Assembly: GCA_034044135.1 (NCBI GenBank)
Contig: CP139021.1
Coordinates: 506,501 to 570,500, forward strand
Length of the DNA: 64,000 nucleotides
Reading direction: 5' to 3'
Origin: Flammeovirgaceae bacterium SG7u.111
Lineage (GTDB): Bacteria; Bacteroidota; Bacteroidia; Cytophagales; Flammeovirgaceae
Shown: positions 16,232-24,896 of the stretch, piece by piece
Position numbering within the stretch: position 1 is the stretch's first letter
Layout: every line of letters begins with the position of its first letter
Position numbers and translations under genes: made by a program
Notes under the pieces: generated by a model
Told to the model about the DNA's origin: nothing
The model's input: only the letters and a program-made list of their open reading frames with translations
The model's database searches: none

Positions 16232-17083
16232 TCACCCAATCGTCCCAATCACCTTCCCCATCCCAGCCTCAAAATTATCTCCGCTGATGTCCACGGTGAG
16301 GGATTCTTTGAACTTTCTTACTATTTCTGGCAGGTTGCTTTCCAATTGTTTGTAGCGGGAAAGCTCGTTTTGCAAATCTTCTACGCCACGTCCCCTGTTC
16401 AGCCTTTTTTGCATAAGTTGGCTTATTTCCGCGAGCTCATCTTCCACCTTGTCCAGCGCATCGTCTACAAACCCTCTTCCGAAAAATGAATTATCAATGG
16501 CGCAACCGATGAATTTTTTGTTGGCAATTCTTTCCCCTGTCAAAGTTAGTTGGCTTTCCATGGCTACCCAAGCAGAGAGTAGGCTATTGGGCGAGACCAA
16601 AGAAAGGGTCACGTCATTTTCCCGCACGCATTTTTCTATGAAGGATTTGATGTCTTCTCCAGCCCCCATCGCTTCCGAGTCGATGGTGACGGTTAGCCCA
16701 GCTTCTTCCAGTTTGGCTTTTACTTGTTGCGCCACTTCTTTATCCTTGTGGTTATAGGAAATAAAAACTCGCTTTCCTTGTGAGGAAGAAGAGCTAGGTT
16801 GCATTGCAGAGGTTTGGGTAGGTTGGTGTTCAAATAACTCGCTGTTATCATCCAAATAGCTTAGCAGGGCATAGGTAATTTGATTTTTGGTGCGATTAGT
16901 ATCATCGGTTCTTGCAATGCCCATACGCTCATCTTTTAAGGCTTTGTTTAGCCTAGCCGACTGATGAGTAATATCGCTATGGATGTCGGTGCCTTCTGTG
17001 GCAACCAATAACTCTTTCACCGCTTTTTCAAGCTCACCATTGGCTATGAGTTGTTTCAGTTCTTGGATGGAGGGCATACGCAT
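16232..17083 (-). CDS. EAD11-like and TIR domain protein
   Basis: 283 residues in three parts. Residues 5-78 look like an effector-associated domain of the EAD11 kind: IQELKQLIANGELEKAVKEL then HQSARLNKALKDERMGI and a terminal ITYALLSYLDD helix. A Q/S-rich linker (87-103) leads to a TIR domain (104-200): KRVFISYNHKDKEVAQQVKAK, the LTVTIDSEAMGAGEDI BB-loop area and SPNSLLSAWVAMES, where E176 sits at the position of the catalytic glutamate of TIR NAD+ glycohydrolases. A C-terminal helical segment (205-283) has a LTVDISGDNFEAGM motif common in bacterial TIR proteins. By family knowledge the protein should hydrolyse NAD+ or make a nucleotide signal when activated; the EAD recruits it to a partner. 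The neighbour RNxxxH protein is the obvious partner candidate. Confidence 0.8.
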   Translation of the reverse strand: MRMPSIQELKQLIANGELEKAVKELLVATEGTDIHSDITHQSARLNKALKDERMGIARTDDTNRTKNQITYALLSYLDDNSELFEHQPTQTSAMQPSSSSSQGKRVFISYNHKDKEVAQQVKAKLEEAGLTVTIDSEAMGAGEDIKSFIEKCVRENDVTLSLVSPNSLLSAWVAMESQLTLTGERIANKKFIGCAIDNSFFGRGFVDDALDKVEDELAEISQLMQKRLNRGRGVEDLQNELSRYKQLESNLPEIVRKFKESLTVDISGDNFEAGMGKVIGTIG

Positions 17084-17156
17084 TTTTGTTTATTTCTTCC
17101 CGATAACATATTGTTTTGCCATCCAATCTACAAAATGCCTCGAGATTATCCAATAC

Positions 17157-17573
17157 CTATTTTGCAGCCACTTTTTCCATAAAAAGTTCGGGTTTTTCAA
17201 TCATCTTAAACCCGTATTGCTCGTACAGTCCGTGGGCATCGGCGGTAGCCAAGCCCCAGCGGTACAAGCCCTGAAGTTCTTCTTGTTTCATAATAGCGTC
17301 CATCAGCATTTTGCTCAAGCCCTTTTTTCTGTGTTTTTCCAAAATAAACACATCCATTATCCAAGCAAAAACAGCATAGTCGGTGGCTACCCTGGCAAAG
17401 CCTACTTGTTGCTCTCCGTGGTAAACCCCAAAGCAAAAGGAATGCTCAATAGACTTCCTTACGGTTTCTATCGTTCTTCCCTTTGCCCAATAAGAATCAT
17501 TGCTGAGGTAGTTGTGGATAAGCGAAATATCCAGTTTGCTTTTGTCTGTTGAGATGTAATATTCTTGGTTCAT
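17157..17573 (-). CDS. GNAT family N-acetyltransferase
   Basis: 138 residues. Opens with EYYISTDKSKLDISLIHNYLSNDSYWAKGR, typical of the small GNAT group that begins at YYISTD. The acetyl-CoA-binding strand and loop are seen in AWIMDVFILEKHRKKGLSKML (Q/RxxGxG/A type, here HRKKGL) and the final Y in LYEQYGFKMIEKPELFM. Substrate unknown. ATG start at 17573. It lies 42 bases downstream of eutC on the same strand but is unrelated in role, so co-transcription is possible only by read-through. Confidence 0.85.
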   Translation of the reverse strand: MNQEYYISTDKSKLDISLIHNYLSNDSYWAKGRTIETVRKSIEHSFCFGVYHGEQQVGFARVATDYAVFAWIMDVFILEKHRKKGLSKMLMDAIMKQEELQGLYRWGLATADAHGLYEQYGFKMIEKPELFMEKVAAK

Positions 17574-17615
17574 GAAAAGCTATTTTTGATTTTTTCATAA
17601 ACCTACAAACTGTTT

Positions 17616-18374
17616 TCATTTCTTCAAGCTGCCCAACTCTACTTTTAATTCTACTCCACTAATTTTTCGGGCAAATGATTGTTCAATCAAATAGCATAGA
17701 ATGTTTGATGCAGCTTCATGGCTTAATCCATCTTCATGAATGTTGGAAATGCAATTCCGTTTTTCATCGGTAAGCCCAGGCTTAGGGGCGTAGGTGGTAT
17801 AAATTCCCATACTTTGCGGTGAAGAAAGTCCTGGTCTTTCGCCAATCATTACAGCAGTGAATTTTGCTTGGAGTAGTTCTCCGATCTCATCGGCTATGGC
17901 TACCCTTCCTTGCTCTACCAAGGCGATGGCAATTTTATGTGTTTCAACATAAGAGGGGAGCATTTTTTTTAAGACCTCTATTGCGTGGTAGTTTACCCCA
18001 TTGGCAGAAAGTCCATCGCTAATGACAAAAACAATGTCGAATGTGGAGTTTTCTTTTCTTAGCTTAATGATGGATGTTTTAGCCAGTTTTCTTCCCAAGT
18101 CAGGTCTTTTCAAATATTCTTGCCTATTCGAAACTCTACTCTTTAATTTAAAAATAGGGATACCTGACTGGGCGAACTGTTGGGTAAATAGTTCGAGGTC
18201 CAAATTGGAATAGATGGCATCTTTGGCGTGAGCATGTGCCAGTTTAAATGCGAGTACTTCGTTGAGCGGGAGGCTTCCTCCTACATTTCCTAAGGCAATT
18301 CGGGCTTTTGTAAATTCTTTCAGGCTCGCCCAAGGGTCTTCTTGTGCGTGCTGATTTTTTGGTTTCAGACTCAT
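17616..18374 (-). CDS. eutC: ethanolamine ammonia-lyase small subunit
   Basis: 252 residues, about 40 shorter at the N-terminus than the E. coli protein but otherwise complete. Recognised by PWASLKEFTKARIALGNVGGSLP, LAFKLAHAHAKDAIYSNLDLELF, FVISDGLSANGVNYHA and IGERPGLSSPQSMGIYTTY, which form the B12-side interface, ending with SNIHEDGLSHEAASNI. With EutB it forms the adenosylcobalamin-dependent enzyme that splits ethanolamine to acetaldehyde and ammonia. It starts 4 bases after the eutB stop. No eutG, eutE, eutD, eutM shell or permease genes accompany it. Confidence 0.96.
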   Translation of the reverse strand: MSLKPKNQHAQEDPWASLKEFTKARIALGNVGGSLPLNEVLAFKLAHAHAKDAIYSNLDLELFTQQFAQSGIPIFKLKSRVSNRQEYLKRPDLGRKLAKTSIIKLRKENSTFDIVFVISDGLSANGVNYHAIEVLKKMLPSYVETHKIAIALVEQGRVAIADEIGELLQAKFTAVMIGERPGLSSPQSMGIYTTYAPKPGLTDEKRNCISNIHEDGLSHEAASNILCYLIEQSFARKISGVELKVELGSLKK

Positions 18375-18378
18375 TGTT

Positions 18379-19749
18379 TTAGTAGCTATTGAGTAGATAG
18401 TGAGAAGTTGCGATTGGAAGTCTGTTGCCGTTTTCGTCTAAAATTCCCATGGTCAAAAGCCATTGTTCAAACTCAGCTGCAGGCCGTTTGTGCAAGGCTT
18501 TGCGTAGGTACATAGCATCGTGGAAAGAAGTAGATTGGTAGTTGAGCATTATATCATCGGCGCCTGGTACGCCCATGATGAAATTGCAGCCGGCCACCCC
18601 CAAAAGGGTCATCAAGTTATCCATATCGTCTTGGTCGGCTTCGGAGTGGTTGGTATAGCAAACGTCCATTCCCATGGGCAAACCAAGGGTTTTGGCACAA
18701 AAGTGATCTTCCAAAGCCGCCCGGATAATTTGCTTTCCATCGTAAAGATACTCAGGACCAATGAAACCTACTACTGAATTGACCAAAAAAGGGTTGAACT
18801 TTCTTGCCACGGCATAGGCTCGGGCTTCACACGTTTGCTGATCTACTCCTTGGTGGGCATTTGCAGAAAGGGAAGAGCCTTGCCCCGTTTCAAAATACAT
18901 TACTTGCTTTTCTTCAGCGCATCTCTTTAGGGAAATGGCTGCTTCGTACGCTTCTTCTAACAAGGAAAGGTTCACTCCAAAAGAAGAATTGGTTTGTTCT
19001 GTTCCGCCAATAGATTGGAAAACAAGGTCTACCGGAGCTTTATCAATAATTTGCAGCGTGGTGGTCACATGACTGAGAATACAACTTTGGGTCGGGATGT
19101 CGAACTTTTGACGGATACCGTCCAACATGTGCAGCAAATTAGCAACTACGTCAGGACTGTCGGTAGCGGGATTAATTCCAATGACTGCGTCTCCGCAACC
19201 GTACATCAGTCCATCAATAATACTGGCGGCAATCGCTTTTGGATCGTCCACGGGGCTGTTGGGCTGCAACCGCACCGAGAGCCTTCCTGCTTGCCCCACC
19301 GTTGTTCGGAATTTACTTTCCACCACACATTTTTGGGCAACGGCTATCAGATCTTGGTTGCGCATAAGCTTAGAAACTGCGGCAACCATTTCTGGTGTAA
19401 GCCCTGAGGCTAGTTCTTTGAGGGTTTTGTTATCGGCTTCGTTGGTGAGCAGCCAATCTCGGAATTGCCCTACAGTAAAGTGGGAAATTGGTTCAAAGGC
19501 TTCTTTGTTGTGCGAATCAACAATTAGCCGAGTGATTTCATCTGTTTCGTAGGGAATGATTGCTTCGTCGAGGAAATTTTTGAGGGGTGCATCGGCAAGG
19601 GCATATTGGGCAGCTACTCGTTCTTCGTTGCTTTCTGCGGCAATTCCTGCCAAGGCATCGCCCGTGCGGAAAGGGCTAGCTTTCGCCAAAAGTGTTTTGA
19701 GGTCGGCGAAAATGTAGTTTTTATTATGAACAGTAAATGTATATCTCAT
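18379..19749 (-). CDS. eutB: ethanolamine ammonia-lyase large subunit
   Basis: 456 residues, as in well-studied EutB (about 453). The TIM-barrel subunit carries the ethanolamine and cobalamin sites: KTLLAKASPFRTGDALAGIAA, VGQAGRLSVRLQPNSPVDD, DGLMYGCGDAVIGINPATD, FETGQGSSLSANAHQG, then NSVVGFIGPEYLYDGKQIIRAALEDHF split by ordinary linkers, and MDVCYTNHSEADQDDMD near the end. Cytoplasmic catabolic enzyme providing nitrogen or carbon from membrane phosphatidylethanolamine. Directly upstream (108 bases) is a divergent-facing-in-name only AraC gene on the same strand, which probably controls it. Confidence 0.97.
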   Translation of the reverse strand: MRYTFTVHNKNYIFADLKTLLAKASPFRTGDALAGIAAESNEERVAAQYALADAPLKNFLDEAIIPYETDEITRLIVDSHNKEAFEPISHFTVGQFRDWLLTNEADNKTLKELASGLTPEMVAAVSKLMRNQDLIAVAQKCVVESKFRTTVGQAGRLSVRLQPNSPVDDPKAIAASIIDGLMYGCGDAVIGINPATDSPDVVANLLHMLDGIRQKFDIPTQSCILSHVTTTLQIIDKAPVDLVFQSIGGTEQTNSSFGVNLSLLEEAYEAAISLKRCAEEKQVMYFETGQGSSLSANAHQGVDQQTCEARAYAVARKFNPFLVNSVVGFIGPEYLYDGKQIIRAALEDHFCAKTLGLPMGMDVCYTNHSEADQDDMDNLMTLLGVAGCNFIMGVPGADDIMLNYQSTSFHDAMYLRKALHKRPAAEFEQWLLTMGILDENGNRLPIATSHYLLNSY

Positions 19750-19856
19750 CTGGCATTAATAGAAATTCTAATAAACTAAAGCTACTGAAAAGGAAGGTTG
19801 AAAATTGGTTTTCCATATTAAGAAAAGTTGAAGCTTCTTGTCAGCAAAAAAAGAAC

Positions 19857-20864
19857 TCAAGTCTTCCTGAATTCCGAAGGCGTTTTCCCCGTCCAGCGTT
19901 TGAAAGAGCGGATGAAGGTACTCGTATCGGCATAACTAAGGAGGTAGGCTACGTCGCCTATGCTCAGTTCTGGATTTGCAAGGTAGTCGATCGCAAAATC
20001 TTTCCTAAGCTCGTCAATCAGTTTTTTGTAAGAATATCCTTCGTTTTTTAGCTTTCGCTGAAAGGTTCTCACGCTCAGGTTCAAGTGCCCAGCAACTTGC
20101 TCCACTGTGGGGAAATGTGGTTTGATCAAGTTAACCACCGAACGCCTTACCACTTCGTAAAATCCATTTTCCAAATGCATTTTTTCCTGCTTGTCATGTG
20201 CATGATTCACAAGAACTTTCAGTAGTTCATAATCGCTGGTGACTACCTTTTCCTCCACCTGCCTTTTGCTCAAAATCAGCGCATTTTCCTTTTGTCCAAA
20301 CTTAAGTGAAGTAGTGCCCAACACCCTTTCTAGCTCCGCTAAGTTGGTGGGGCGCTCAAATGTCAGCCATATTTCTTTAGGCGTTTGTTTGTGGAAAGTA
20401 AGCGACTGAAATTCCCGAATGGTAAATGCCAAATACCCATATAAAGTATGTATTACGCTAATGGGCGCTTGTTTTTCCCAAAGAGGATTGGGCTTCAAAC
20501 TAAGTTTGAAATAGTCTTTTTCTTCTGAAAGCAGAGTGGGCAGTGCACTGCAACCAAGGTTTGCAAACTCACAACAATATTCGAGAGCTTGCTTCACTGT
20601 TTGGCTCGTTTGCGCAATTTGGACAATCAGCCCCGCTGCCGAAAGGTTCAAACTTTCCCCAGCATGCAGCCCAAAAAGTTCATCGTTCGTTTCTTCCACC
20701 GCTGCTTTTAACACCTCATTATATTCTTCGGCACTAAGCTTACAATCTTCTTTGTAAAGTTCCTTGGCAGGCTTTCCACTTAGGGCAATTAGTTTTTCCA
20801 AATCAGCCCCTTGCTGCGCGGCAAATTGGGCAAGGTTCAACACAAATCTTCCATTGAAATGCAT
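19857..20864 (-). CDS. AraC-family regulator with PF12625-type N-terminal domain, near eutBC
   Basis: 335 residues from the ATG at 20864 (MHFNGRFVLNL); the frame extends 44 codons upstream but that stretch does not look like protein of this family. Residues about 5-190 form the arabinose-binding-like domain of OruR/ArgR-type AraC regulators, starting NLAQFAAQQGADLEKLIALSG. The last ~95 residues are the paired helix-turn-helix domain: VEQVAGHLNLSVRTFQRKLKNEG and IGDVAYLLSYADTSTFIRSFKRWTGKTP. It is on the same strand as eutBC and 107 bases before it, so it most likely activates eutBC in response to ethanolamine or B12; there is no direct evidence of the ligand. Confidence 0.85.
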   Translation of the reverse strand: MHFNGRFVLNLAQFAAQQGADLEKLIALSGKPAKELYKEDCKLSAEEYNEVLKAAVEETNDELFGLHAGESLNLSAAGLIVQIAQTSQTVKQALEYCCEFANLGCSALPTLLSEEKDYFKLSLKPNPLWEKQAPISVIHTLYGYLAFTIREFQSLTFHKQTPKEIWLTFERPTNLAELERVLGTTSLKFGQKENALILSKRQVEEKVVTSDYELLKVLVNHAHDKQEKMHLENGFYEVVRRSVVNLIKPHFPTVEQVAGHLNLSVRTFQRKLKNEGYSYKKLIDELRKDFAIDYLANPELSIGDVAYLLSYADTSTFIRSFKRWTGKTPSEFRKT

Positions 20865-21046
20865 GGGTTTAGAAATTAGAGGTTGGATGCTAGGAGTTAG
20901 TAAGGGTCTTGTAGTTTCATACAAGACCGAAGTTAATGATATTTTTAAAACTGGCGCGAAATGCCAATTGTTTGGCGCTTGTAGCAAACCTGCCATCCTA
21001 GATTTTCGCCATTTTAGTATTGAACATTAATTCTAAAAAGGAAATC

Positions 21047-21508
21047 ATGAAAACATTACGGTCAGAAATAGTTATTGAAGCATCGGCAGCGAAAGTGTGG
21101 GAAGTACTGATGAACCACGAAGCATATCCTGAATGGAATCCTTTCATCAAAAAGCTAAGTGGAAATGTTGCTGAAGGAAATCAAATTGCGGTGATGATCC
21201 AGCCTGAAGGGAAAAGTGCGATGGATTTTACCCCGATTGTATTGAAAAATGAGAAAAATAAAGAATTTCGCTGGTTGGGAAAACTGTTTGTAAAAGGGCT
21301 TTTTGATGGAGAGCATTTTTTCAAACTCGAAAAAATAGATGAACAAAAAACGAAGCTGATCCATGGGGAGAACTTTAGCGGGGTAATATCAGGCGTTTTG
21401 CTTAATATGTTGGGGGAAAGTACCCAAAAAGGTTTTGAACAAATGAATGAAGCATTGAAGCTACGTGTGGAATCAGCTTATTCTAACATAGGAATTCCTG
21501 CAAATTAG
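21047..21508 (+). CDS. SRPBCC (START/Bet v1-like) domain protein
   Basis: 153 residues from ATG 21047, which is preceded by AAAAGGAAATC; the frame is open 9 codons further upstream from a TTG-like codon. The domain starts SEIVIEASAAKVWEVLMNHEAYPEWNPFIKK, the hallmark SRPBCC opening, followed by the curved sheet (IAVMIQPEG, DFTPIVLKN, FRWLGKLFVKGLFDGEHFFKLEK) and a long C-terminal helix. These small proteins bind hydrophobic ligands in a central cavity. Divergent from the AraC gene across a 180-base spacer. Confidence 0.85.
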   Translation: MKTLRSEIVIEASAAKVWEVLMNHEAYPEWNPFIKKLSGNVAEGNQIAVMIQPEGKSAMDFTPIVLKNEKNKEFRWLGKLFVKGLFDGEHFFKLEKIDEQKTKLIHGENFSGVISGVLLNMLGESTQKGFEQMNEALKLRVESAYSNIGIPAN

Positions 21509-21641
21509 TTTATAGACTCTTACTTTCTCAACAGGTTTTACGACCAGTTACGGGTTTCTAGTTTTATGAAAACCTTCAGTAGACGCAGATTGTATTGAGT
21601 TGCTTTAATAAGATGAAGACGACATTTTAATTTAGAGTGTA

Positions 21642-22025
21642 ATGAGAAACGAAGAAAAAAACTTGAGGGGAGCTTTGATAGCTAATGCTGTTTTCAGTTT
21701 TATAAGCGGTCTATTGTTTATGGTTCTCCCTCAGGAACTTGCCCAACTTATGGGCTTGGCTTATCCAGACTGGCTAGTTTTTATTGGGGTTGGCCTGCTA
21801 GGTTTTGCTATTATTATTTTGCTGTTGCTTTTTAAGCCAAGGTTGATTCCTGGCCAAGTAAAGGCAATTACTTACCTCGATTGGGGGTGGGTGATTGGGA
21901 GCATGTTACTCATTTTAATAGATCCGCTATACTTCACGCTCAAAGGCTTGGTGATAGTGGCGATGTTGGCAATGGTGGTGGCTACTTTGGCTATTTGGCA
22001 GGGCAAGGCTTTGGGGAGGTTGTAG
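21642..22025 (+). CDS. small four-helix membrane protein
   Basis: 127 residues. Four hydrophobic segments at about 12-30, 43-63, 75-95 and 100-120, with short polar turns, and a positively charged N-terminus (MRNEEKNLRG) suggesting a cytoplasmic start. No motif was recognised and no domain is claimed. Short compositionally simple membrane proteins like this are common in Cytophagales. Function not known. Standing alone between the SRPBCC and SWIM genes. Confidence 0.65.
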   Translation: MRNEEKNLRGALIANAVFSFISGLLFMVLPQELAQLMGLAYPDWLVFIGVGLLGFAIIILLLLFKPRLIPGQVKAITYLDWGWVIGSMLLILIDPLYFTLKGLVIVAMLAMVVATLAIWQGKALGRL

Positions 22026-22092
22026 AAAGGTGCTTTTTTGAAATTAAATCTCGAAAACTATTGAATTAACCTATGGTTTTGCTTTTTTGTAG

Positions 22093-23841
22093 TTGGATAT
22101 TAACAAATACAGGAGCATGACTTTAAAAGATTTTGAGAACGAAGTGGATCAAGTGATACTCGAAAGAGGGTATGCTTATTTTTTGGAAGGGGCGGTAGAG
22201 GATTTGGAAAATACAGGTAGGGGAAATTGGTGGGCGAACGTTCAGGGCATTGATGAATATGAAGTGGAAGTGAAGACCCGGCAGACCCAAATAAAAGAAT
22301 GGGAATGCGAATGTCCGTATGATCATGGACCTGTGTGCAAGCATGTGGTGGCTGTGTTTTATGCTATCCGCGATAATATGGGTGTGGCAGCAAAGAGCAA
22401 AAAAGAGGTGAAGGCTGCCAAGAAGGGAAAAGACCCTGTCGAAGAAATTTTTAAAAAAGCATCGAAAGAGGAACTTCAAGCTTTTATAAAAGCACAGTTT
22501 AGGAGTTCGAAAGGACTTAAAAGTTCTCTTTTGGTACATTTTGCCGAGTTGACTACCAGCGACCAAACTGAAATGTACCGCACCATAGTTCAAAATATTT
22601 ATAAAGGAGGGAAGGGGAGGAAAAGTTATATTGACCAAACTGCGGAGAACAAAATAAATAAAGGCCTGAAGGACTTGTTGAAGAAGGCGGAAAAGGCTTT
22701 TGCAAGTAATGACCTTCCTCAGGCTTTGGAAATCAGCAAGGTGTTGTTGGAAGAAATCCCTGGTATCCTAAGTAAGATGGATTATGGATCGGCTACGGGC
22801 CAGTTACTTGGCGATGCCCATAATTTGTTGATGAATATTGGAGAAAAAGCTCCTGCTATGCTCAAAGACGAGCTTTTTGGCTATTACTTGGAAGAATATC
22901 CAAAGCCCAAGTATAAGAAGCTTGGCTTTGGGCAAGCACTTCTTGTTTCTATGCAAGGCCTAATCACCACTAGTTCTCAAGAAAAGAAATTTTTTGATCT
23001 CCTTGACAAGGAAATAGCGAATGAGAAAATAGATCATTATATCATTCCTTTGGTTAAGCTGAAAGTGGTTTATCTGATGAATGCTAAAAAGGAAAAAGAG
23101 GCTTTGGCATTGATGGAAGAGAATATACGCTTTTCTGAATTCAAGGAAATGTTGATCAATCTTGCTATCAAGAATAAAAACTTTGCAAAGGCAAAATTTT
23201 GGTGCAATGATGTTATTGCTGAGGCAGAGAGGGGCAAAAATAATCGCTGGGGAAGAAACTTCAATTGGGAATCCATTCTATTGCGTATTGCCGAAGCGGA
23301 AAAAGACACGGCAACTATAAGGAAATGGGCAGAGTTTTTATTTTACAACGATAATTTTTTGGAGGGTTATTATGAATCGTTGAAAGGAGCTTATTCAAAA
23401 GAAGAATGGGTTGCAAAGCGAGATGAGGTTATCGGTAAGTTGCTCAAAAAGACAGAGGACAAAGAACCGTTTTGGGTCATTCGGGAGAGGATTCTACCGA
23501 CCCTTGCCAGCATTTATACATCTGAAAAATTGTGGGATCAATTGTTTGAACTGCTCCAAGAGAATTTTAAAGACTTGAGGTTGGTTTTCACTTTTGGCGA
23601 AAACATATTCCCTTATAAACCGAAAGAAGAAGTATTTAGCATATTTGAGAAAAGCTTGAAGTATTACGCACAAGAAACAGGTAAAAGCATTTATAATGAT
23701 GTTATTAGGATAATGAAGACAATTGACAAAATGGAAGGTGGTAATATCTTAGTGGATAAGCTCATCAAGCATTTTAGGAATATTTATTTTAGAAGGAGGG
23801 CTTTTATGGAGAAATTGGACAAGGCTTTTGCTGGAAGATGA
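22093..23841 (+). CDS. SWIM zinc-finger domain protein
   Basis: 582 residues if started at the TTG 22093; an ATG at 22117 (MTLKDFENEV) is an alternative. The SWIM motif is C72-x-C74-x7-C82-x-H84 in WECECPYDHGPVCKHVVAVFYAI, which binds zinc and contacts DNA or proteins. After the finger there is a lysine-rich stretch (KKEVKAAKKGKD) and then a long alpha-helical repeat region with pieces such as EEFKEMLINLAIKNKNFAKAK and WAEFLFYNDNFLEGYYE, resembling TPR/HEAT-type superhelix. Bacterial SWIM proteins are often coupled to SNF2 helicases; none is seen here. Cytoplasmic; role unknown. Confidence 0.8.
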   Translation: MDINKYRSMTLKDFENEVDQVILERGYAYFLEGAVEDLENTGRGNWWANVQGIDEYEVEVKTRQTQIKEWECECPYDHGPVCKHVVAVFYAIRDNMGVAAKSKKEVKAAKKGKDPVEEIFKKASKEELQAFIKAQFRSSKGLKSSLLVHFAELTTSDQTEMYRTIVQNIYKGGKGRKSYIDQTAENKINKGLKDLLKKAEKAFASNDLPQALEISKVLLEEIPGILSKMDYGSATGQLLGDAHNLLMNIGEKAPAMLKDELFGYYLEEYPKPKYKKLGFGQALLVSMQGLITTSSQEKKFFDLLDKEIANEKIDHYIIPLVKLKVVYLMNAKKEKEALALMEENIRFSEFKEMLINLAIKNKNFAKAKFWCNDVIAEAERGKNNRWGRNFNWESILLRIAEAEKDTATIRKWAEFLFYNDNFLEGYYESLKGAYSKEEWVAKRDEVIGKLLKKTEDKEPFWVIRERILPTLASIYTSEKLWDQLFELLQENFKDLRLVFTFGENIFPYKPKEEVFSIFEKSLKYYAQETGKSIYNDVIRIMKTIDKMEGGNILVDKLIKHFRNIYFRRRAFMEKLDKAFAGR

Positions 23842-24026
23842 TTTTTATGTCTGGAGTAAAACGGATATGGTTTTTTTGAAAGGACAATTTTAGGAGCTAT
23901 CTTGGGCACTTATTTTTTGCACCAACCTCTAAGCTTATAAAAACTCCCTTCCCATATTATTCGATTGGGCATTTTATTAATCAGCCTGATAACCGTACAG
24001 AGTTTGAAATAACTCGCTTTGAGGAA

Positions 24027-24818
24027 ATGGAAGAACCTGAAATTGATAGGGTTCACAAGCATACATTTTATGAGATTTTGTGGGTAGATGAAGGTAACAG
24101 TTCCCAAACGATTGATTACCAAACCTACGAATTGGGTATGCAAAGCCTATTTTTTATTTCCCCTGGGCAGGTGCATGTATTTGAAGAATGGCAACCGCTC
24201 AAAGGCGGGACGATCCTATTTACCGAAGATTTTTTCTTGCTCAACCAGCAAAATAAGGATACCCTGTTTGAATTGAGTTTTTTGGACAATGTGTATACAA
24301 ACCCTTGCCTAAAACTTTCAAGTACGGAGTTTGGAGAAGTGCGACGTACGATTGAATTGTTGATTAAAGAGAAAAACAGGCAAGAGCCAAGTCTTCAAAT
24401 TTTACAGTCTTTGTTAAAAGTGTTGTTGCACCAAATTCAGCGAAGCATCGATACGCTATCGGGGGGACGGATTCCCAAAAGACAGCTCATTCTGTTCAAG
24501 CAGTTTAGACAATTGGTAGAAGAAAAGTTTGAGCAAAACGTGACAGCGAGTGATTATGCTGAGGAACTCAATGTCACCCAACATCACCTAAACCGGGTAG
24601 TGAAAGAGGTAACGGGCAAAACGGCAACCGAAATAATTCGGGCTAGAAGTATGCTAGAAGTCAAGCGGTTACTCACCTTTACCGACCTTACAATCACAGA
24701 AGTTTCGGCTTCATTGGGTTACTTCGATAGCTCTTACTTTGCCAAGTTATTTAAAAAAGAAACAGGAAGCTCCCCGAAGGGTTTTAGGAATGAAATGTCC
24801 GAAAAATACCGAAACTAG
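24027..24818 (+). CDS. AraC-family regulator with cupin-like sensor; start uncertain
   Basis: 263 residues from ATG 24027. The N-terminal AraC_binding cupin reads HKHTFYEILWVDEGNSSQTID..., and the C-terminal double HTH is intact: TASDYAEELNVTQHHLNRVVKEVTGKT and ITEVSASLGYFDSSYFAKLFKKETGSSPK. The homologous reading continues upstream of the ATG (PYYSIGHFINQPDNRTEFEITRFEE) to the stop at 23877, but that stretch has no ATG, GTG or TTG. Either translation begins at an ATT, or the gene lost its start. The following SDR gene begins 78 bases downstream on the same strand and is the likely regulatory target. Confidence 0.8.
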   Translation: MEEPEIDRVHKHTFYEILWVDEGNSSQTIDYQTYELGMQSLFFISPGQVHVFEEWQPLKGGTILFTEDFFLLNQQNKDTLFELSFLDNVYTNPCLKLSSTEFGEVRRTIELLIKEKNRQEPSLQILQSLLKVLLHQIQRSIDTLSGGRIPKRQLILFKQFRQLVEEKFEQNVTASDYAEELNVTQHHLNRVVKEVTGKTATEIIRARSMLEVKRLLTFTDLTITEVSASLGYFDSSYFAKLFKKETGSSPKGFRNEMSEKYRN

Positions 24819-24896
24819 TATTGCTTGTTCTAGTCTGATTTTTAGTTTCCATCCACTTTTGTGACATCTAATTATTTACGAACATAAAAGACATTC

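Noticed and set aside
20865-20996. 44-residue extension of the AraC gene near eutB
   Set aside because: Not alike the family N-terminus, which begins at the ATG 20864.
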